A stretch of 64,000 nucleotides of DNA from Lachancea dasiensis (taxonomy: Eukaryota > Ascomycota > Saccharomycetes > Saccharomycetales > Saccharomycetaceae): positions 1,240,001-1,304,000 of the forward strand of contig LT598457.1 in assembly GCA_900074725.1 (NCBI GenBank). Reading direction: 5' to 3'. A program made the translations under genes and the position numbers. The notes beneath the pieces are model-generated. The model was not told where the DNA came from and did not search any database. It saw nothing but the letters and a program-made list of their open reading frames with translations. Every line of letters begins with the position of its first letter. Position 1 is the first letter of the stretch. Below are positions 47,091 to 56,148 of the stretch, one piece after another.

Positions 47091-47906
47091 TCACCGAAGA
47101 TGGCTAGATGGTTTAGAATTACTGTGAACGAAAGGTATACCGGTTCCAACTTTAGTGGTGTAATCTTTATAGCTTAAACCAAAGAATGCAACAAGATATC
47201 TTTCTTCGTATTCTATTCTGGCATCGAAGAACCTCCATAAGACAACAGCGAACATTACAAACGACAATGGATTCAGTAGCCACAATTGAGTGCCGAGTGC
47301 CCACCAAAAATATCCGAAATAGCTGGGATGGCGGAACCAGCCGTAAATTCCGGTAGTCACCAAAACATGATCAGAATTTCGGGTTTGCTTGACATGATGC
47401 GAAAATGATTTCCCTGCCGTGACCATCGCCATTGTTCTAACGTATTGGCCCATTATAATCAACAAGAAGCCTAGCAATGATATGATCAGATGAGCTTTGG
47501 AGTAAAAGCTAGATTTCCAGCGTGGAAAAAACAAACACTGAACGAGCGCTTCCGTCATGGCAAACAGGTGCGAGAAAATATATGCTTTACCATTGTTGAA
47601 AAGGAATGAGTCGGAAGTGACCTTGCCTGGATTGAACCTCGCTGTGACGAAGAACTCCAGGAAATGAAAGATAGAAATAGCCAGCACGTACACATTGAAA
47701 TTCTTGAAGAAGGTGTAGGTCAGCAGGCCCATCGCTAAACCCACAGCAATTCCCAAGTTGAATCCGTTGAGTGCTATCGCATCCAAAGGGTTTTTTTCCA
47801 CATAAGGATACACTTTGCCCTTAATCATCACCCCAACATCACTACCGCTAGGATTCTCAGGGTCCTGCTCCGAGTTACGCGACCTTCCGGGTTCTCTTGA
47901 ATTCAT
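47091..47906 (-). CDS. STE14: Protein-S-isoprenylcysteine O-methyltransferase Ste14
   Basis: A 271-residue ER membrane enzyme that methylates the prenylated C-terminal cysteine of a-factor, Ras and other CaaX proteins. The N-terminal 30-40 residues are polar, then about six membrane segments follow (FNLGIAVGLAMGLLTYTFF; IISLLGFLLIIMGQYVRTMAM). The SAM/prenyl-binding C-terminal signature is present: SDHVLVTTGIYGWFRHPSYFGYFWWALGTQL and RIEYEERYLVAFFG. Slightly longer than S. cerevisiae Ste14 (239) because of the N-terminus. Convergent with SIZ1, as in S. cerevisiae. Confidence 0.96.
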   Translation of the reverse strand: MNSREPGRSRNSEQDPENPSGSDVGVMIKGKVYPYVEKNPLDAIALNGFNLGIAVGLAMGLLTYTFFKNFNVYVLAISIFHFLEFFVTARFNPGKVTSDSFLFNNGKAYIFSHLFAMTEALVQCLFFPRWKSSFYSKAHLIISLLGFLLIIMGQYVRTMAMVTAGKSFSHHVKQTRNSDHVLVTTGIYGWFRHPSYFGYFWWALGTQLWLLNPLSFVMFAVVLWRFFDARIEYEERYLVAFFGLSYKDYTTKVGTGIPFVHSNSKPSSHLR

Positions 47907-48168
47907 GATTGTCTCTCAAGTATGCAGAGACAGAAAACTAGGCATGAAACGGACGCCAACAAAAAAAGGTTTGCTCTATGGAGTTCTTATGGTCTCTTCT
48001 ATCCTCTTGGAATCGAAAGAAACGCCATCTCATCTTTCATCAATGCAATTGAATGTCTTACCTTCGTATTGGGTTACTTGGAAACCTAGTCGATTGCCCG
48101 CGAAGTAGTCCCATCGCTGTCCTGAGCAACCTCTCTTGGCTTCAGTGACCGTGCTTTTGAAAATTTCC

Positions 48169-48945
48169 CTAGTTGGTACACCTCGTATCATTATGGAGGT
48201 TGAAACACCGTAGACTACAGACTTTATTTCCACAGTTGACGCATCCCGAGATGCTATTATAGCCACCACAAATGGAGCAGACGGTGATAACCGGAAGTAC
48301 CTTGAAGAACTTCTTATTGTATACGTTGTGGAAGACAATGCTGCGGTTTACCTGATCGAGTGCATCGAGGTAGCTGGTGAGGGGTCTCTTGGAGGCGAGT
48401 GTCTTTTTCAGCGCTACTATTCGGTTAGTGTTCTTTTTCTTGACTGCCGGCGGTTTGGTGGACCGATACATGAGCTCCATGTTTTTCGGCAGTTCGAACT
48501 TGTTCCTGCCAGGCCTGTTGACGTTGGATGTGGAACCGGTGCCTTGTCCCGAGCCGCTACTTGCGTCGATGCGGTCCTTGCTGATACCCGTGACGCTGCT
48601 CATGAGGTATGCCACATCCTTGATATCTTGTGGGTTCTCAGAGTCGAGCTCCATAAATCTACGGCGTGACTTCAGCAATTCCTGTGGGGTGTAGCGTTCA
48701 AGAGCAGTGCTGGTAGTGGTGATGAAACTCGAGTTTTGCGGCTCTGCATCTGTGCTACCTTTCTGTGCATATATTTTAGCTTCCAGATCAGAAAGTGAAT
48801 AGTTGACTCGCTTGTTGTTTCTCGCTCCCGAAGCGGTTGTGGTCTTGGTGATACGATTCCTGCCGGAAGGTCCGGCAGCATTAACACTCGTGAAGTATAC
48901 ATCAGGGCTATGCGTCTTAAGGTTAATCTCTTCTACGAATGGCAT
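48169..48945 (-). CDS. VPS71: SWR1 complex subunit Vps71 (zf-HIT protein)
   Basis: A 258-residue subunit of the SWR1 chromatin remodeller, which exchanges H2A for H2A.Z. The C-terminal HIT zinc finger has the ligand series CSICGGYNSISGCVNCGNKVC...C...H..C, nearly identical to S. cerevisiae Vps71, preceded by NTNRIVALKKTLASKR and the N-terminal VNYSLSDLEAKIYAQ block. An open frame continues to an ATG at 49062, but the start at 48945 (MPFVEEINLKTHSPDVYFTS) aligns with the yeast start (VEEI...NPDIYFTS), so I chose it; the extra 39 residues would look hydrophobic and unlike the family. It is followed upstream by tRNA-Val. Confidence 0.94.
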   Translation of the reverse strand: MPFVEEINLKTHSPDVYFTSVNAAGPSGRNRITKTTTASGARNNKRVNYSLSDLEAKIYAQKGSTDAEPQNSSFITTTSTALERYTPQELLKSRRRFMELDSENPQDIKDVAYLMSSVTGISKDRIDASSGSGQGTGSTSNVNRPGRNKFELPKNMELMYRSTKPPAVKKKNTNRIVALKKTLASKRPLTSYLDALDQVNRSIVFHNVYNKKFFKVLPVITVCSICGGYNSISGCVNCGNKVCSLRCFNLHNDTRCTN

Positions 48946-49122
48946 CTCAACTATTCGAAAGTGGATTTGAGCCAGCAGCTGGCGCGGTAGTTGAGCCTTG
49001 AGAATCTGTGTTGACGTTGGCAGAAGATAGAAGGCGGATATTGAGCTAAATAAAAGTCCCATAGCTCATATGAGTACAAGAGTACCATAAATATGACAGT
49101 TGACATTCGAAACCTTATCATT

Positions 49123-49196
49123 GGTTTCGTGGTCTAGTCGGTTATGGCATCTGCTTAACACGCAGAACGTCCCCAGTTCGATCCTGGGCGAAATCA
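49123..49196 (+). tRNA. tRNA-Val (AAC)
   Basis: A 74-nt tRNA: acceptor GGTTTCG pairs with CGAAATC, A box GTGGTCTAGTCGG, anticodon arm CTGCTTAACACGCAG with anticodon AAC, B box AGTTCGATCCTG. No intron. Followed by T-rich ATTTTTACATTTTT. It lies between CAT2 and VPS71. Confidence 0.98.
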
Positions 49197-49369
49197 ATTT
49201 TTACATTTTTGATGCCAATGTCTTGATAAAGATTGTCAGCATTCAAAGGTGCGCCCGGCGATTTTCAGTCATCGTTAAAATCATATAATCTTCTGCTTCT
49301 AGCTATTTAGTCATGCAAGTGAGGAGGCACTGCTGTCTTTTACGCCCTATGGCACCCTCGATGTAAATT

Positions 49370-51325
49370 TCATAATTTAGATTTTTGATTCATTTCTTTG
49401 TAGAGCAGCTCGAACATTTGATCGGCCGCCTCAGTCAAATAGTAATGGAGCCTCGACACACTCAAATTGCTCGCTGTGGGCTTGTTCACGATATTGATAT
49501 GCAACCATTCCTTGTTAAGCATGTATGCTAATCCGAACCCATTGTCATTAACCTGAGACCAACCATACCCTTCAAAATACTCAGATGTCAACTGACTGGT
49601 GGATACCAGCCACGTGGAGGAGTACTTGAAAAGGGCGTCATTCAGTAGCTCCGGCACAGGCTCGTCGTTACGCAACATACTCTTCAGCCCAAAAAAATGG
49701 CGATCAATACCATGCCCACCAGAAGCAGCCTTCAGATAATCCGCGTGGGCTTTGGCCGACGCACGCAGGTTGGCAACTTTATCAGCATTAGTGACATCTG
49801 GGTCTTCCCAATCGGTGACAAATTTGACCGATTCTGCTGTGACAGCTCTTCCCGTTTCAGTCCGACCTTTGAAAAAACGCCTAGTAGAGGCTGCCTCGTA
49901 GGTGGGCAGTTGCCTATGCAGGTACTTGTAGACCGCCAGCTGGATGATCTGTTGAACAAAGGCATCGGGAGAGAATCCAAACGTCTTTATAACGTTCTTG
50001 CCGTACCGGTTATAGTGCCACACTTTCAATTCGTGTTCAGCCGTAGCAGTAACAAATTTGGAGTGCGCTTGTTTTATTTGCTCCCGGATGGAAGGGGTAA
50101 GTAGAAAGGGCAAGTACTGGGGTTTATACTTCGGAAGCGAGTCCTGTTGTCGCAATTCGCCGACAAAGCTGGCTGCGTCCAAATTTTCCATAAATCGACA
50201 CACGTAATCATTTAACAAAAGAGTGGGAGTCCCATCCATCTTGGAATGTTCGGCAAGAAATCCCGAAACGCCGTTCTCGGCCACGAAGAATTGCAAAGGC
50301 TTATCGTAAAACCTATTGATGCCATCTCCGTGCCATGAAAATCTTGACTTCTCCTCCCAAGTGACGGGGTTGGCGTCCATGTCCAAGCATAGCATGAAAG
50401 AAGACTGGTGGATTGTCTCCATAGAACGTTTAGAGATCGGGTCTAATAGTAGTTCCGAGTAGGCCCTGAACCATTCAGTTCGAGGCAACGATGTCAAAGT
50501 CCCAATGCCGGCACTGGTTGGCTCAGGCTTATATGCATTCCCGGAATTGCTGATGGCATATAGCTGGTGCCAGATTTCGTGCGGCTTCAAAACCTCCCCG
50601 TCCTCATTATGGGTCCACAAAGTGTAGAAGTTACCTCTGAAAGCCACACTGATGAAATTGTGCTCGTGAAGCGAGTAGAAGACATTCGTATCTCTGCCAC
50701 CTCCCGGAATGCGCGCGTTGTTGAACATGAGCGAAAAGCCGTTCATACAGAAAGGGTGATTCTTCACTAATTCTGCAGGCAAAGACTCATCTTTGAGCAA
50801 CTCCATAAAACGCAATACTGAAAGAATGATCGCAGTCGCCTTAAGCAGCGGGTCTGACTGTATTCTAGCGTGCGAGTTGGGCAGCGGTCTGTGGGCATAG
50901 AAATACGAAACATACGGCACGACTGGGTCGTTATAGTCCAGATACGCGGTATTGTCCCAAAAATGTGACAGCCAGTTCCTCGATTTGTCGCTGAATTTTT
51001 GCAGCCGTTCTTGCAATTCTGGACCTGCACCTGCAGCAAAAGACGCACACAATCTTTTCTGTTCCTCAAGCTGACTTCTAGTCTGGCAGTATGGCTTTAT
51101 GGTTTCGATGTATTTTGCCAGTGTCTCTTCCAGCTCTGGTACGGGCAAAGCCGGTAGTTTTGCCTGGTTCTCGAAAGTGGTACCCTGGTAACCCGCCCGT
51201 TTCCTTTGATAATACGCATTCGGGTGCCTTGCTAAATAATGCTCTCCATTCAGGTTTTCAAATGGGAATTTCTGCAGAGTCGATACCATCCGCCTTGCAC
51301 AACAAGTTCTTATGATAGGACGCAT
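49370..51325 (-). CDS. CAT2: Carnitine O-acetyltransferase Cat2 (mitochondrial/peroxisomal)
   Basis: A 651-residue enzyme that moves acetyl groups between CoA and carnitine. From the first ATG (51325), MRPIIRTCCARR is a short basic presequence; a second ATG at 51289 (MVSTLQKFPFEN) would give a form without it. The C-terminus is KSKL, a peroxisomal targeting signal 1. This two-start, PTS1 arrangement is the one known for dual-targeted S. cerevisiae Cat2. Family motifs: PLPVPELEETLAKY-like start, PFCMNGFSLMFNNARIPG, the catalytic His in FLAEHSKMDGTPT, and STSQLTSEYFEGYGWSQVNDNGFGLAYM. Length matches (670). Confidence 0.96.
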   Translation of the reverse strand: MRPIIRTCCARRMVSTLQKFPFENLNGEHYLARHPNAYYQRKRAGYQGTTFENQAKLPALPVPELEETLAKYIETIKPYCQTRSQLEEQKRLCASFAAGAGPELQERLQKFSDKSRNWLSHFWDNTAYLDYNDPVVPYVSYFYAHRPLPNSHARIQSDPLLKATAIILSVLRFMELLKDESLPAELVKNHPFCMNGFSLMFNNARIPGGGRDTNVFYSLHEHNFISVAFRGNFYTLWTHNEDGEVLKPHEIWHQLYAISNSGNAYKPEPTSAGIGTLTSLPRTEWFRAYSELLLDPISKRSMETIHQSSFMLCLDMDANPVTWEEKSRFSWHGDGINRFYDKPLQFFVAENGVSGFLAEHSKMDGTPTLLLNDYVCRFMENLDAASFVGELRQQDSLPKYKPQYLPFLLTPSIREQIKQAHSKFVTATAEHELKVWHYNRYGKNVIKTFGFSPDAFVQQIIQLAVYKYLHRQLPTYEAASTRRFFKGRTETGRAVTAESVKFVTDWEDPDVTNADKVANLRASAKAHADYLKAASGGHGIDRHFFGLKSMLRNDEPVPELLNDALFKYSSTWLVSTSQLTSEYFEGYGWSQVNDNGFGLAYMLNKEWLHINIVNKPTASNLSVSRLHYYLTEAADQMFELLYKEMNQKSKL

Positions 51326-51666
51326 TAACCAAGTAACAGCTAAACCACGCAACTCCAATGATGGGCAACAAGGGATCTTGGTAATTCTAGCTCAACTAAC
51401 TGTGTTCATTTGGGAGATCGAGCTTGATCGGTACGCGAGCTACAAGTTTCTCCTTTTATATGCCTCGAGCCTGATCATCCGGTTGTTAGCTTCATGACTT
51501 GTCCATGTTGTAGTGATGACCCTTTTATATAGAAACTCCAACGGGTCGGCGACACACACGTACATAGCGACCAAGGACTCCGGGGCCCGGTGTCAGCGTC
51601 AGTGCTTTCAAGCTCCGAACAATAACAGTTGACTCAAGAGCCGGTCTTTCCCAGTCATTCTAGTAA

Positions 51667-52611
51667 TTATTTGGTGCCAACACGCTGGCCCTTTCCTCTG
51701 AAAGCCGGACCCGAGGAAAAGGCCATTGTGGGGCTAGTCTTCGGGCGAGACATAGAAGCTGCGGCCACGCCAGCCGAGTCTACCCCGACTCTACCAGCAT
51801 CAGAAGGGTCCCTGCTACCAAGCTTGCGGCCCTGACCCTGATAGGTTTTGGTTTTGTCGAAGACCGCGTGCATTGAGCGGCTCTGGCCGTCTGAGAGCAC
51901 CCGCCAGGCGCTGGAGAACCACCGCGGAGCCCGGAACTGTCTGTCGTTCACCAAGCCATAGCCCATGGGCTTGCCCCGTATATACCCGTAAAGGGGCCCC
52001 AGCGACCTCGTGTCCAGACAATTGAAAGCGTACGCCACGGAGAACCCTATCACGACCAGTGGAAACGTGGCCACCTCGTCGTCAAACAGGAACGACAAAA
52101 ACAACTGGAGCAGCGGATTGTACTTGCCCTTAACAGGAAACAGACCATAGAACATCAACGCGGTGTTCCAGTTTTTGATGCTCCACAAACACGTCAACGC
52201 AGCCATCATACCGTCGATAAGCGTGTAAGAGCAGTCGATACGCAGGGCGGTGGCCGACGCTACTACACCCACCAGCAGCACGCATAGTAGGTACACGTAC
52301 TCCGCGTGGTTTCTATCGTGGAAATGAAACGACTCCAGGTGAGAGGAGTGCGTGTACAACTCGAACATTGTGAACAGAGTTCCCATTTTGCCCTTAAAGA
52401 CCAGAAAACAACCCGTAAACATCCGCCAGACCTGTAGTTTAACGAAAGTGTGGTACGGCCAGAAACAAAGCCATGTGTCTCGCACAATCTGGGCCCTCAC
52501 TAGCGTATAGAGCACCACGATAGCTGCCAGAACGAAACGAGTTACAGGAGGTATTTGTGCTACCAATTGAGCCACTTCATTCGGCTGTGAGCCTTTTCTA
52601 ACTGGGGCCAT
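51667..52611 (-). CDS. DFM1: Derlin-family protein Dfm1
   Basis: A 314-residue ER derlin (rhomboid pseudoprotease) used in ERAD of membrane proteins. The core has IPPVTRFVLAAIVVLY, the WR motif in LQVWRMFTGCF, and several membrane segments (YVYLLCVLLVGVVASATAL; MFYGLFPVKGKYNPLLQLFLSFLF). The tail carries two Cdc48-binding SHP boxes, YQGQGRKLG and FRGKGQRVG, the hallmark that separates Dfm1 from Der1. The start at ATG 52611 (MAPVRKG) is preferred over the upstream ATG 52686, which adds 25 residues. Divergent from RRP17, as in S. cerevisiae. Confidence 0.94.
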   Translation of the reverse strand: MAPVRKGSQPNEVAQLVAQIPPVTRFVLAAIVVLYTLVRAQIVRDTWLCFWPYHTFVKLQVWRMFTGCFLVFKGKMGTLFTMFELYTHSSHLESFHFHDRNHAEYVYLLCVLLVGVVASATALRIDCSYTLIDGMMAALTCLWSIKNWNTALMFYGLFPVKGKYNPLLQLFLSFLFDDEVATFPLVVIGFSVAYAFNCLDTRSLGPLYGYIRGKPMGYGLVNDRQFRAPRWFSSAWRVLSDGQSRSMHAVFDKTKTYQGQGRKLGSRDPSDAGRVGVDSAGVAAASMSRPKTSPTMAFSSGPAFRGKGQRVGTK

Positions 52612-52735
52612 CCTGTTCAATAAGCTGAAATTGATTGAAACAAGTGCTAAAGGAGCCCCGTTGCTACCTTTTGTTTGTCGATTCAATGCTAGTTGATAGA
52701 CCCTATTTGAATATATAGTAGATAATATTTCAGGC

Positions 52736-52765
52736 TGAAAATTTTCCGGATGCCCATCTCATCGC
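52736..52765 (+). promoter_or_regulatory. RRPE plus PAC elements of RRP17
   Basis: TGAAAATTTTC at 52736-52746 (RRPE, Stb3 site) is followed by CTCATCGC at 52758-52765, the reverse complement of PAC (GCGATGAG, Dot6/Tod6 site). The pair, about 55-85 bases before the RRP17 ATG, is the classic ribosome-biogenesis promoter. Confidence 0.88.
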
Positions 52766-52818
52766 GAATCAAAGCATAAGTTTGATCCAGCATTGACTAC
52801 TACGTTTAGGCTCATAAG

Positions 52819-53523
52819 ATGGCTCCTCGTACCAATCGGCAGATCCTTACACAAGGCAAGAACTATGTGGCAAAGCAAGCCAAAAAGTTCGGGGCTGATG
52901 AGGTCAACTTCGATAAAGATTCAAGGTTAGATTACCTGACTGGGTTCCATAAACGTAAGCTGGAGAGGCAGAAGAAGGCTCAGGAGTTCAACAAGGAGCA
53001 GGCACGGCTGATGAAGGTGGAAGAGCGGCGGAAAATGCGAGAGCAGCGTCAGCTGGACGCGGAAGAACAGATGCGCAAATTCAAGGAAACGATGAAGGAG
53101 GTTGGGGACTACGTGGGGTCAGACAATGAAAGGGACGATGGCCAAGATGAAGAGGAGGAAGGTGAGGAGAAAAGAGGACAAGATGTCTCGGATGGTGAAA
53201 GATCGTGGGATGGATTTTCAGACTCCGAAGAGGGTGTCAGGCCCATCTTGAAAAAATCCCATCAGGTATACGAGGACGACACAGAAGTGGACATCGAGCC
53301 TCTGGAGCCTAACGAGAATTTCGAATTTTTGGCTTCCGCCAATAATGTTAAACTGGAGCGTTCGGCCAAAGTGTTGGATGAGAGCATAGAACGGGCTGCC
53401 AAGTACGCTAAGTTTTTGGGAATGGATGACAAGCCCAAGAAGAAGAAGAAGTTCAGATATCTGACAAAGTCGGAGAGAAGGTCCAACCAGAAGAAGGCCG
53501 ACAACAACAAACGCAGGAGGTAG
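52819..53523 (+). CDS. RRP17: Ribosome biogenesis exonuclease Rrp17 (Nop25 family)
   Basis: A 234-residue nucleolar protein needed for 5' end processing of 5.8S and 25S rRNA in pre-60S particles. It opens with APRTNRQILTQGKNYVAKQAKKFG and EVNFDKDSRLDYLTGFHKRKLERQKKAQE, the Nop25 signature, then a long charged helix and acidic stretch and a very basic end (KPKKKKKFRYLTKSERRSNQKKADNNKRRR). Length equals S. cerevisiae Rrp17 (235). The RRPE and PAC sites upstream support a ribosome-biogenesis role. Confidence 0.96.
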   Translation: MAPRTNRQILTQGKNYVAKQAKKFGADEVNFDKDSRLDYLTGFHKRKLERQKKAQEFNKEQARLMKVEERRKMREQRQLDAEEQMRKFKETMKEVGDYVGSDNERDDGQDEEEEGEEKRGQDVSDGERSWDGFSDSEEGVRPILKKSHQVYEDDTEVDIEPLEPNENFEFLASANNVKLERSAKVLDESIERAAKYAKFLGMDDKPKKKKKFRYLTKSERRSNQKKADNNKRRR

Positions 53524-53730
53524 AGATGGAGATTCGTTTGGTGGCAGAAGAAGAAAAAGAAGTAGCTGAATCACCAGAGGGGCGAAGCCCGGTAAATATT
53601 TTGTACATTATATAACGGTAAGTGACATTCGATTATTTTGGTCTTTGGCTTTTGGCTTTTGGCTATTTCACTTTACTGGTGGGCCTGATGGTTGGATCTG
53701 ATGAATATATGAAATACTCGGGTTCCCAGC

Positions 53731-54870
53731 TCAATCCTCCATTTTCTCAACACCCTCGAGATTCACTGCTTCGGCTTCAAGCTTAACAAAAGTCCAAACC
53801 CACCTTCTAAAAAGCTCAAGTGACTGTAAAAAGAAAATGTTAGCCTCCCCTTTGAACACGCTTCTACCAAGCATGAGCTCCCATAGCCATGCAAATTTAA
53901 TGGCAAAGTCGGTACAAATAGCAATGCAGTAAGCCACCTGCGGAAACAAGGTTCGACTCCTCAAGAACTCGTTTCGATCCATTCCCTTAGAACTGAAATT
54001 AAACATCCCGAGATTCCAGTCCATTGTTAGATCCCACCAAAAGCCATATATCGAGCTCACCATCATAAACCAGTAAACCTTATTGGTGGAGCTTCCGTTT
54101 GGAAACATGCGCGCGTGAACCGTGCATGCAAGCACTGGTAAGTTCAGCGAATATTTGACGGCGTTATAGAGAGCATTTTTCGACTGGCCGGAGCTCTTAG
54201 ATCTTTGAAATTCTCGCAAGCACTGTGATAAGCGTAGCATTACCGGGGTGATGCCAATTATCAGATCCAGATGGTAGACCTGGCCATGGGAGCTACGATC
54301 GACAATGCATTTTTCGTCGAAGGGTCGAGAGACCAAGTGGGAGATATATAGCCCAAAGTCAATCAGAGGCTTACCGAACGAGGTTAAGGAATCCGTGAGT
54401 AGAATGTAGTTGTTTCTCAGCGGCTTCGACTCGATATTCCCAAAACATAAGATTTTCTTGAAGCACCGCAAAACCATAGGGGAGTAATCTAACACCATAG
54501 CAAATATAGCTATGAACTGGCACAGCGGTTGAATGTTTAGTAGGCATAGAATCCAAGCTTCTGTAGCATAGTTAGAATCACCGTTGCACTTGTGAAGTAG
54601 GAAGCAGGTTGCCGCATACCAAGGTAATATAATCTTAGTGATCCGTTGTACAATCTGCCGCGTGTTTTGGATAAGCCTAGTGGTAGGGATGCGAGGAGAA
54701 ATCTCCGACGAATTATGCGAGAGCACCAATTGAGATATGTCAATGCGAAAGGCCCTGTGTAAGATCGATATTTGGAAGAGCCACAACCACAGCCCCGCAA
54801 CCATTAATAGTATACACCTTTGCGGCAGCGGAAACAGCAGTTCAAAAGTAGTGAGCTGTGCCATGCCCAT
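53731..54870 (-). CDS. ERD1: Golgi EXS-domain membrane protein Erd1
   Basis: A 379-residue multi-span membrane protein with an EXS domain. Erd1 helps retain lumenal ER proteins and recycle phosphate from Golgi glycosylation. Membrane segments include LMVAGLWLWLFQISILHRA, LPWYAATCFLLHKC, LLNIQPLCQFIAIFAMVLDYSP and VYWFMMVSSIYGFWWDLTMDWNL, the last being EXS-like (WD..MDWNL). The C-terminal ESLELLRRWVWTFVKLE-type block (here SLELFRRWVWTFVKLEAEA) is also typical. The ATG at 54870 is the first; the open frame upstream lacks one. It follows RRP17 tail to tail, as in S. cerevisiae. Confidence 0.92.
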   Translation of the reverse strand: MGMAQLTTFELLFPLPQRCILLMVAGLWLWLFQISILHRAFRIDISQLVLSHNSSEISPRIPTTRLIQNTRQIVQRITKIILPWYAATCFLLHKCNGDSNYATEAWILCLLNIQPLCQFIAIFAMVLDYSPMVLRCFKKILCFGNIESKPLRNNYILLTDSLTSFGKPLIDFGLYISHLVSRPFDEKCIVDRSSHGQVYHLDLIIGITPVMLRLSQCLREFQRSKSSGQSKNALYNAVKYSLNLPVLACTVHARMFPNGSSTNKVYWFMMVSSIYGFWWDLTMDWNLGMFNFSSKGMDRNEFLRSRTLFPQVAYCIAICTDFAIKFAWLWELMLGRSVFKGEANIFFLQSLELFRRWVWTFVKLEAEAVNLEGVEKMED

Positions 54871-56148
54871 GGAGTCCACTTGTATGTCCCTGTGTGTGGA
54901 AATATCCGCGTGTGCAATTAACGCGAGGTTCAAGAAAGAATAATATAGGCTATTCGCATGTAAATATTTGACCGTAAATGATCGCACAAGAAAGCCGCTG
55001 CCGTCGGTCCCGAAACATTAAGATGGCAGTAGCGGACAACGTACAAAGTAAACTACATCTCAGTCGTCTTCGTCGAATTTGAACTTATCATCAAGAGCTG
55101 TTTATATTATTTCCTCCACCGACCCCAGGAGCCATCCGAGTCCTCTACAGTATTCAGGCTAACTTTCAGCAATAGTATCGATTTCTAATCCTTTCACAGA
55201 ATTACTGCGAATATCATGATTAGCATGGAATCTCGAATTTTGATCATCACGAAGTACACATCCTGCGCCCCATCTTTGTAGAAGTACGGTGAATACCAAG
55301 AGTTTGACGCCTAATATGGGCTATTTCTACATTTTAGAGCCTTGCTAATTGATACTTTCCGGGGTGCTTAATATAGAAGAGACAAATCGTTAGGTTCGCA
55401 GAAAATCCGTGGTGACTTCGAATTTTCCCGGCAACGACTCTGCAGAATAGAACATGCCATTGATCAGAAATCTATTGTGTTTGGCTAATATGGTCGAATC
55501 GTTCATATTTTCGAAATCCGTTTGGGGCGACAACGTGTCATCATAATGGCTGATGTTCTTATCTGGCATAACATCGCGTACTTGAACGCGCTGGTCCACC
55601 TGTTTCATGAAACTAAGCAATTTTCTCTTCTACTGGGGACTCCTATCCCCTCACTAGCCCTTCCTCAAAACTCCTCCTGGAGACTTGAAGCATTGGTTTA
55701 GGCATCTGAAGCTTGAATTCTAACTCTTCAGATGTGGTAAGTGCCGGAGACGACGTGGAAGTGTTATGGGACTTTATATACTTCGTTAGTGAAAATTTTG
55801 GCTGAGTGGAGTGGTACTTAGGGCTTGAAAACCAACTTAGTCACTACGAACGTGAACGTGTCAGATTGAATATGAACGGTGATTGCAGCGATGATGATTT
55901 TGTCTTCTAGATCCTAGAGATCATTGTCTGGACATCGAGTTTAAATGGAGCTACTTGAGCGCCTGCCAATCATGCCTTTGCTTGCGGTTTGGAGCTCGAA
56001 AATGCACAAAAAAAAACGCCGAAATTAGGCTATCCCGTAGCCCTGACAGAATAACACCTTACTGCCTACTTGAACGTACCACGCACTTAGCATATGCGTT
56101 TTGTGTATTAATATTATTTAGAATTTCATGTAAAAACAATTTTTGCAC
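54871..56148. other. ERD1 to permease intergenic region
   Basis: About 1.3 kb. It contains one possible small gene (55390-55608, minus strand), the ERD1 promoter and the permease 3' flank. No repeats or RNA genes were recognised. Confidence 0.45.
55390..55608 (-). CDS. Hypothetical 72-residue protein
   Basis: An ATG at 55608 opens 72 codons (MKQVDQRVQVRDVMPDKN ... SAESLPGKFEVTTDFLRT). Composition is balanced and looks protein-like (mixed charged and aromatic residues), and codon use resembles neighbours. I recognise no family. No signal peptide, membrane segment or cysteine motif. It lies in a 1.3 kb gap on the same strand as ERD1. It could be a small lineage-specific gene, a remnant, or chance. 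Confidence 0.3.
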   Translation of the reverse strand: MKQVDQRVQVRDVMPDKNISHYDDTLSPQTDFENMNDSTILAKHNRFLINGMFYSAESLPGKFEVTTDFLRT

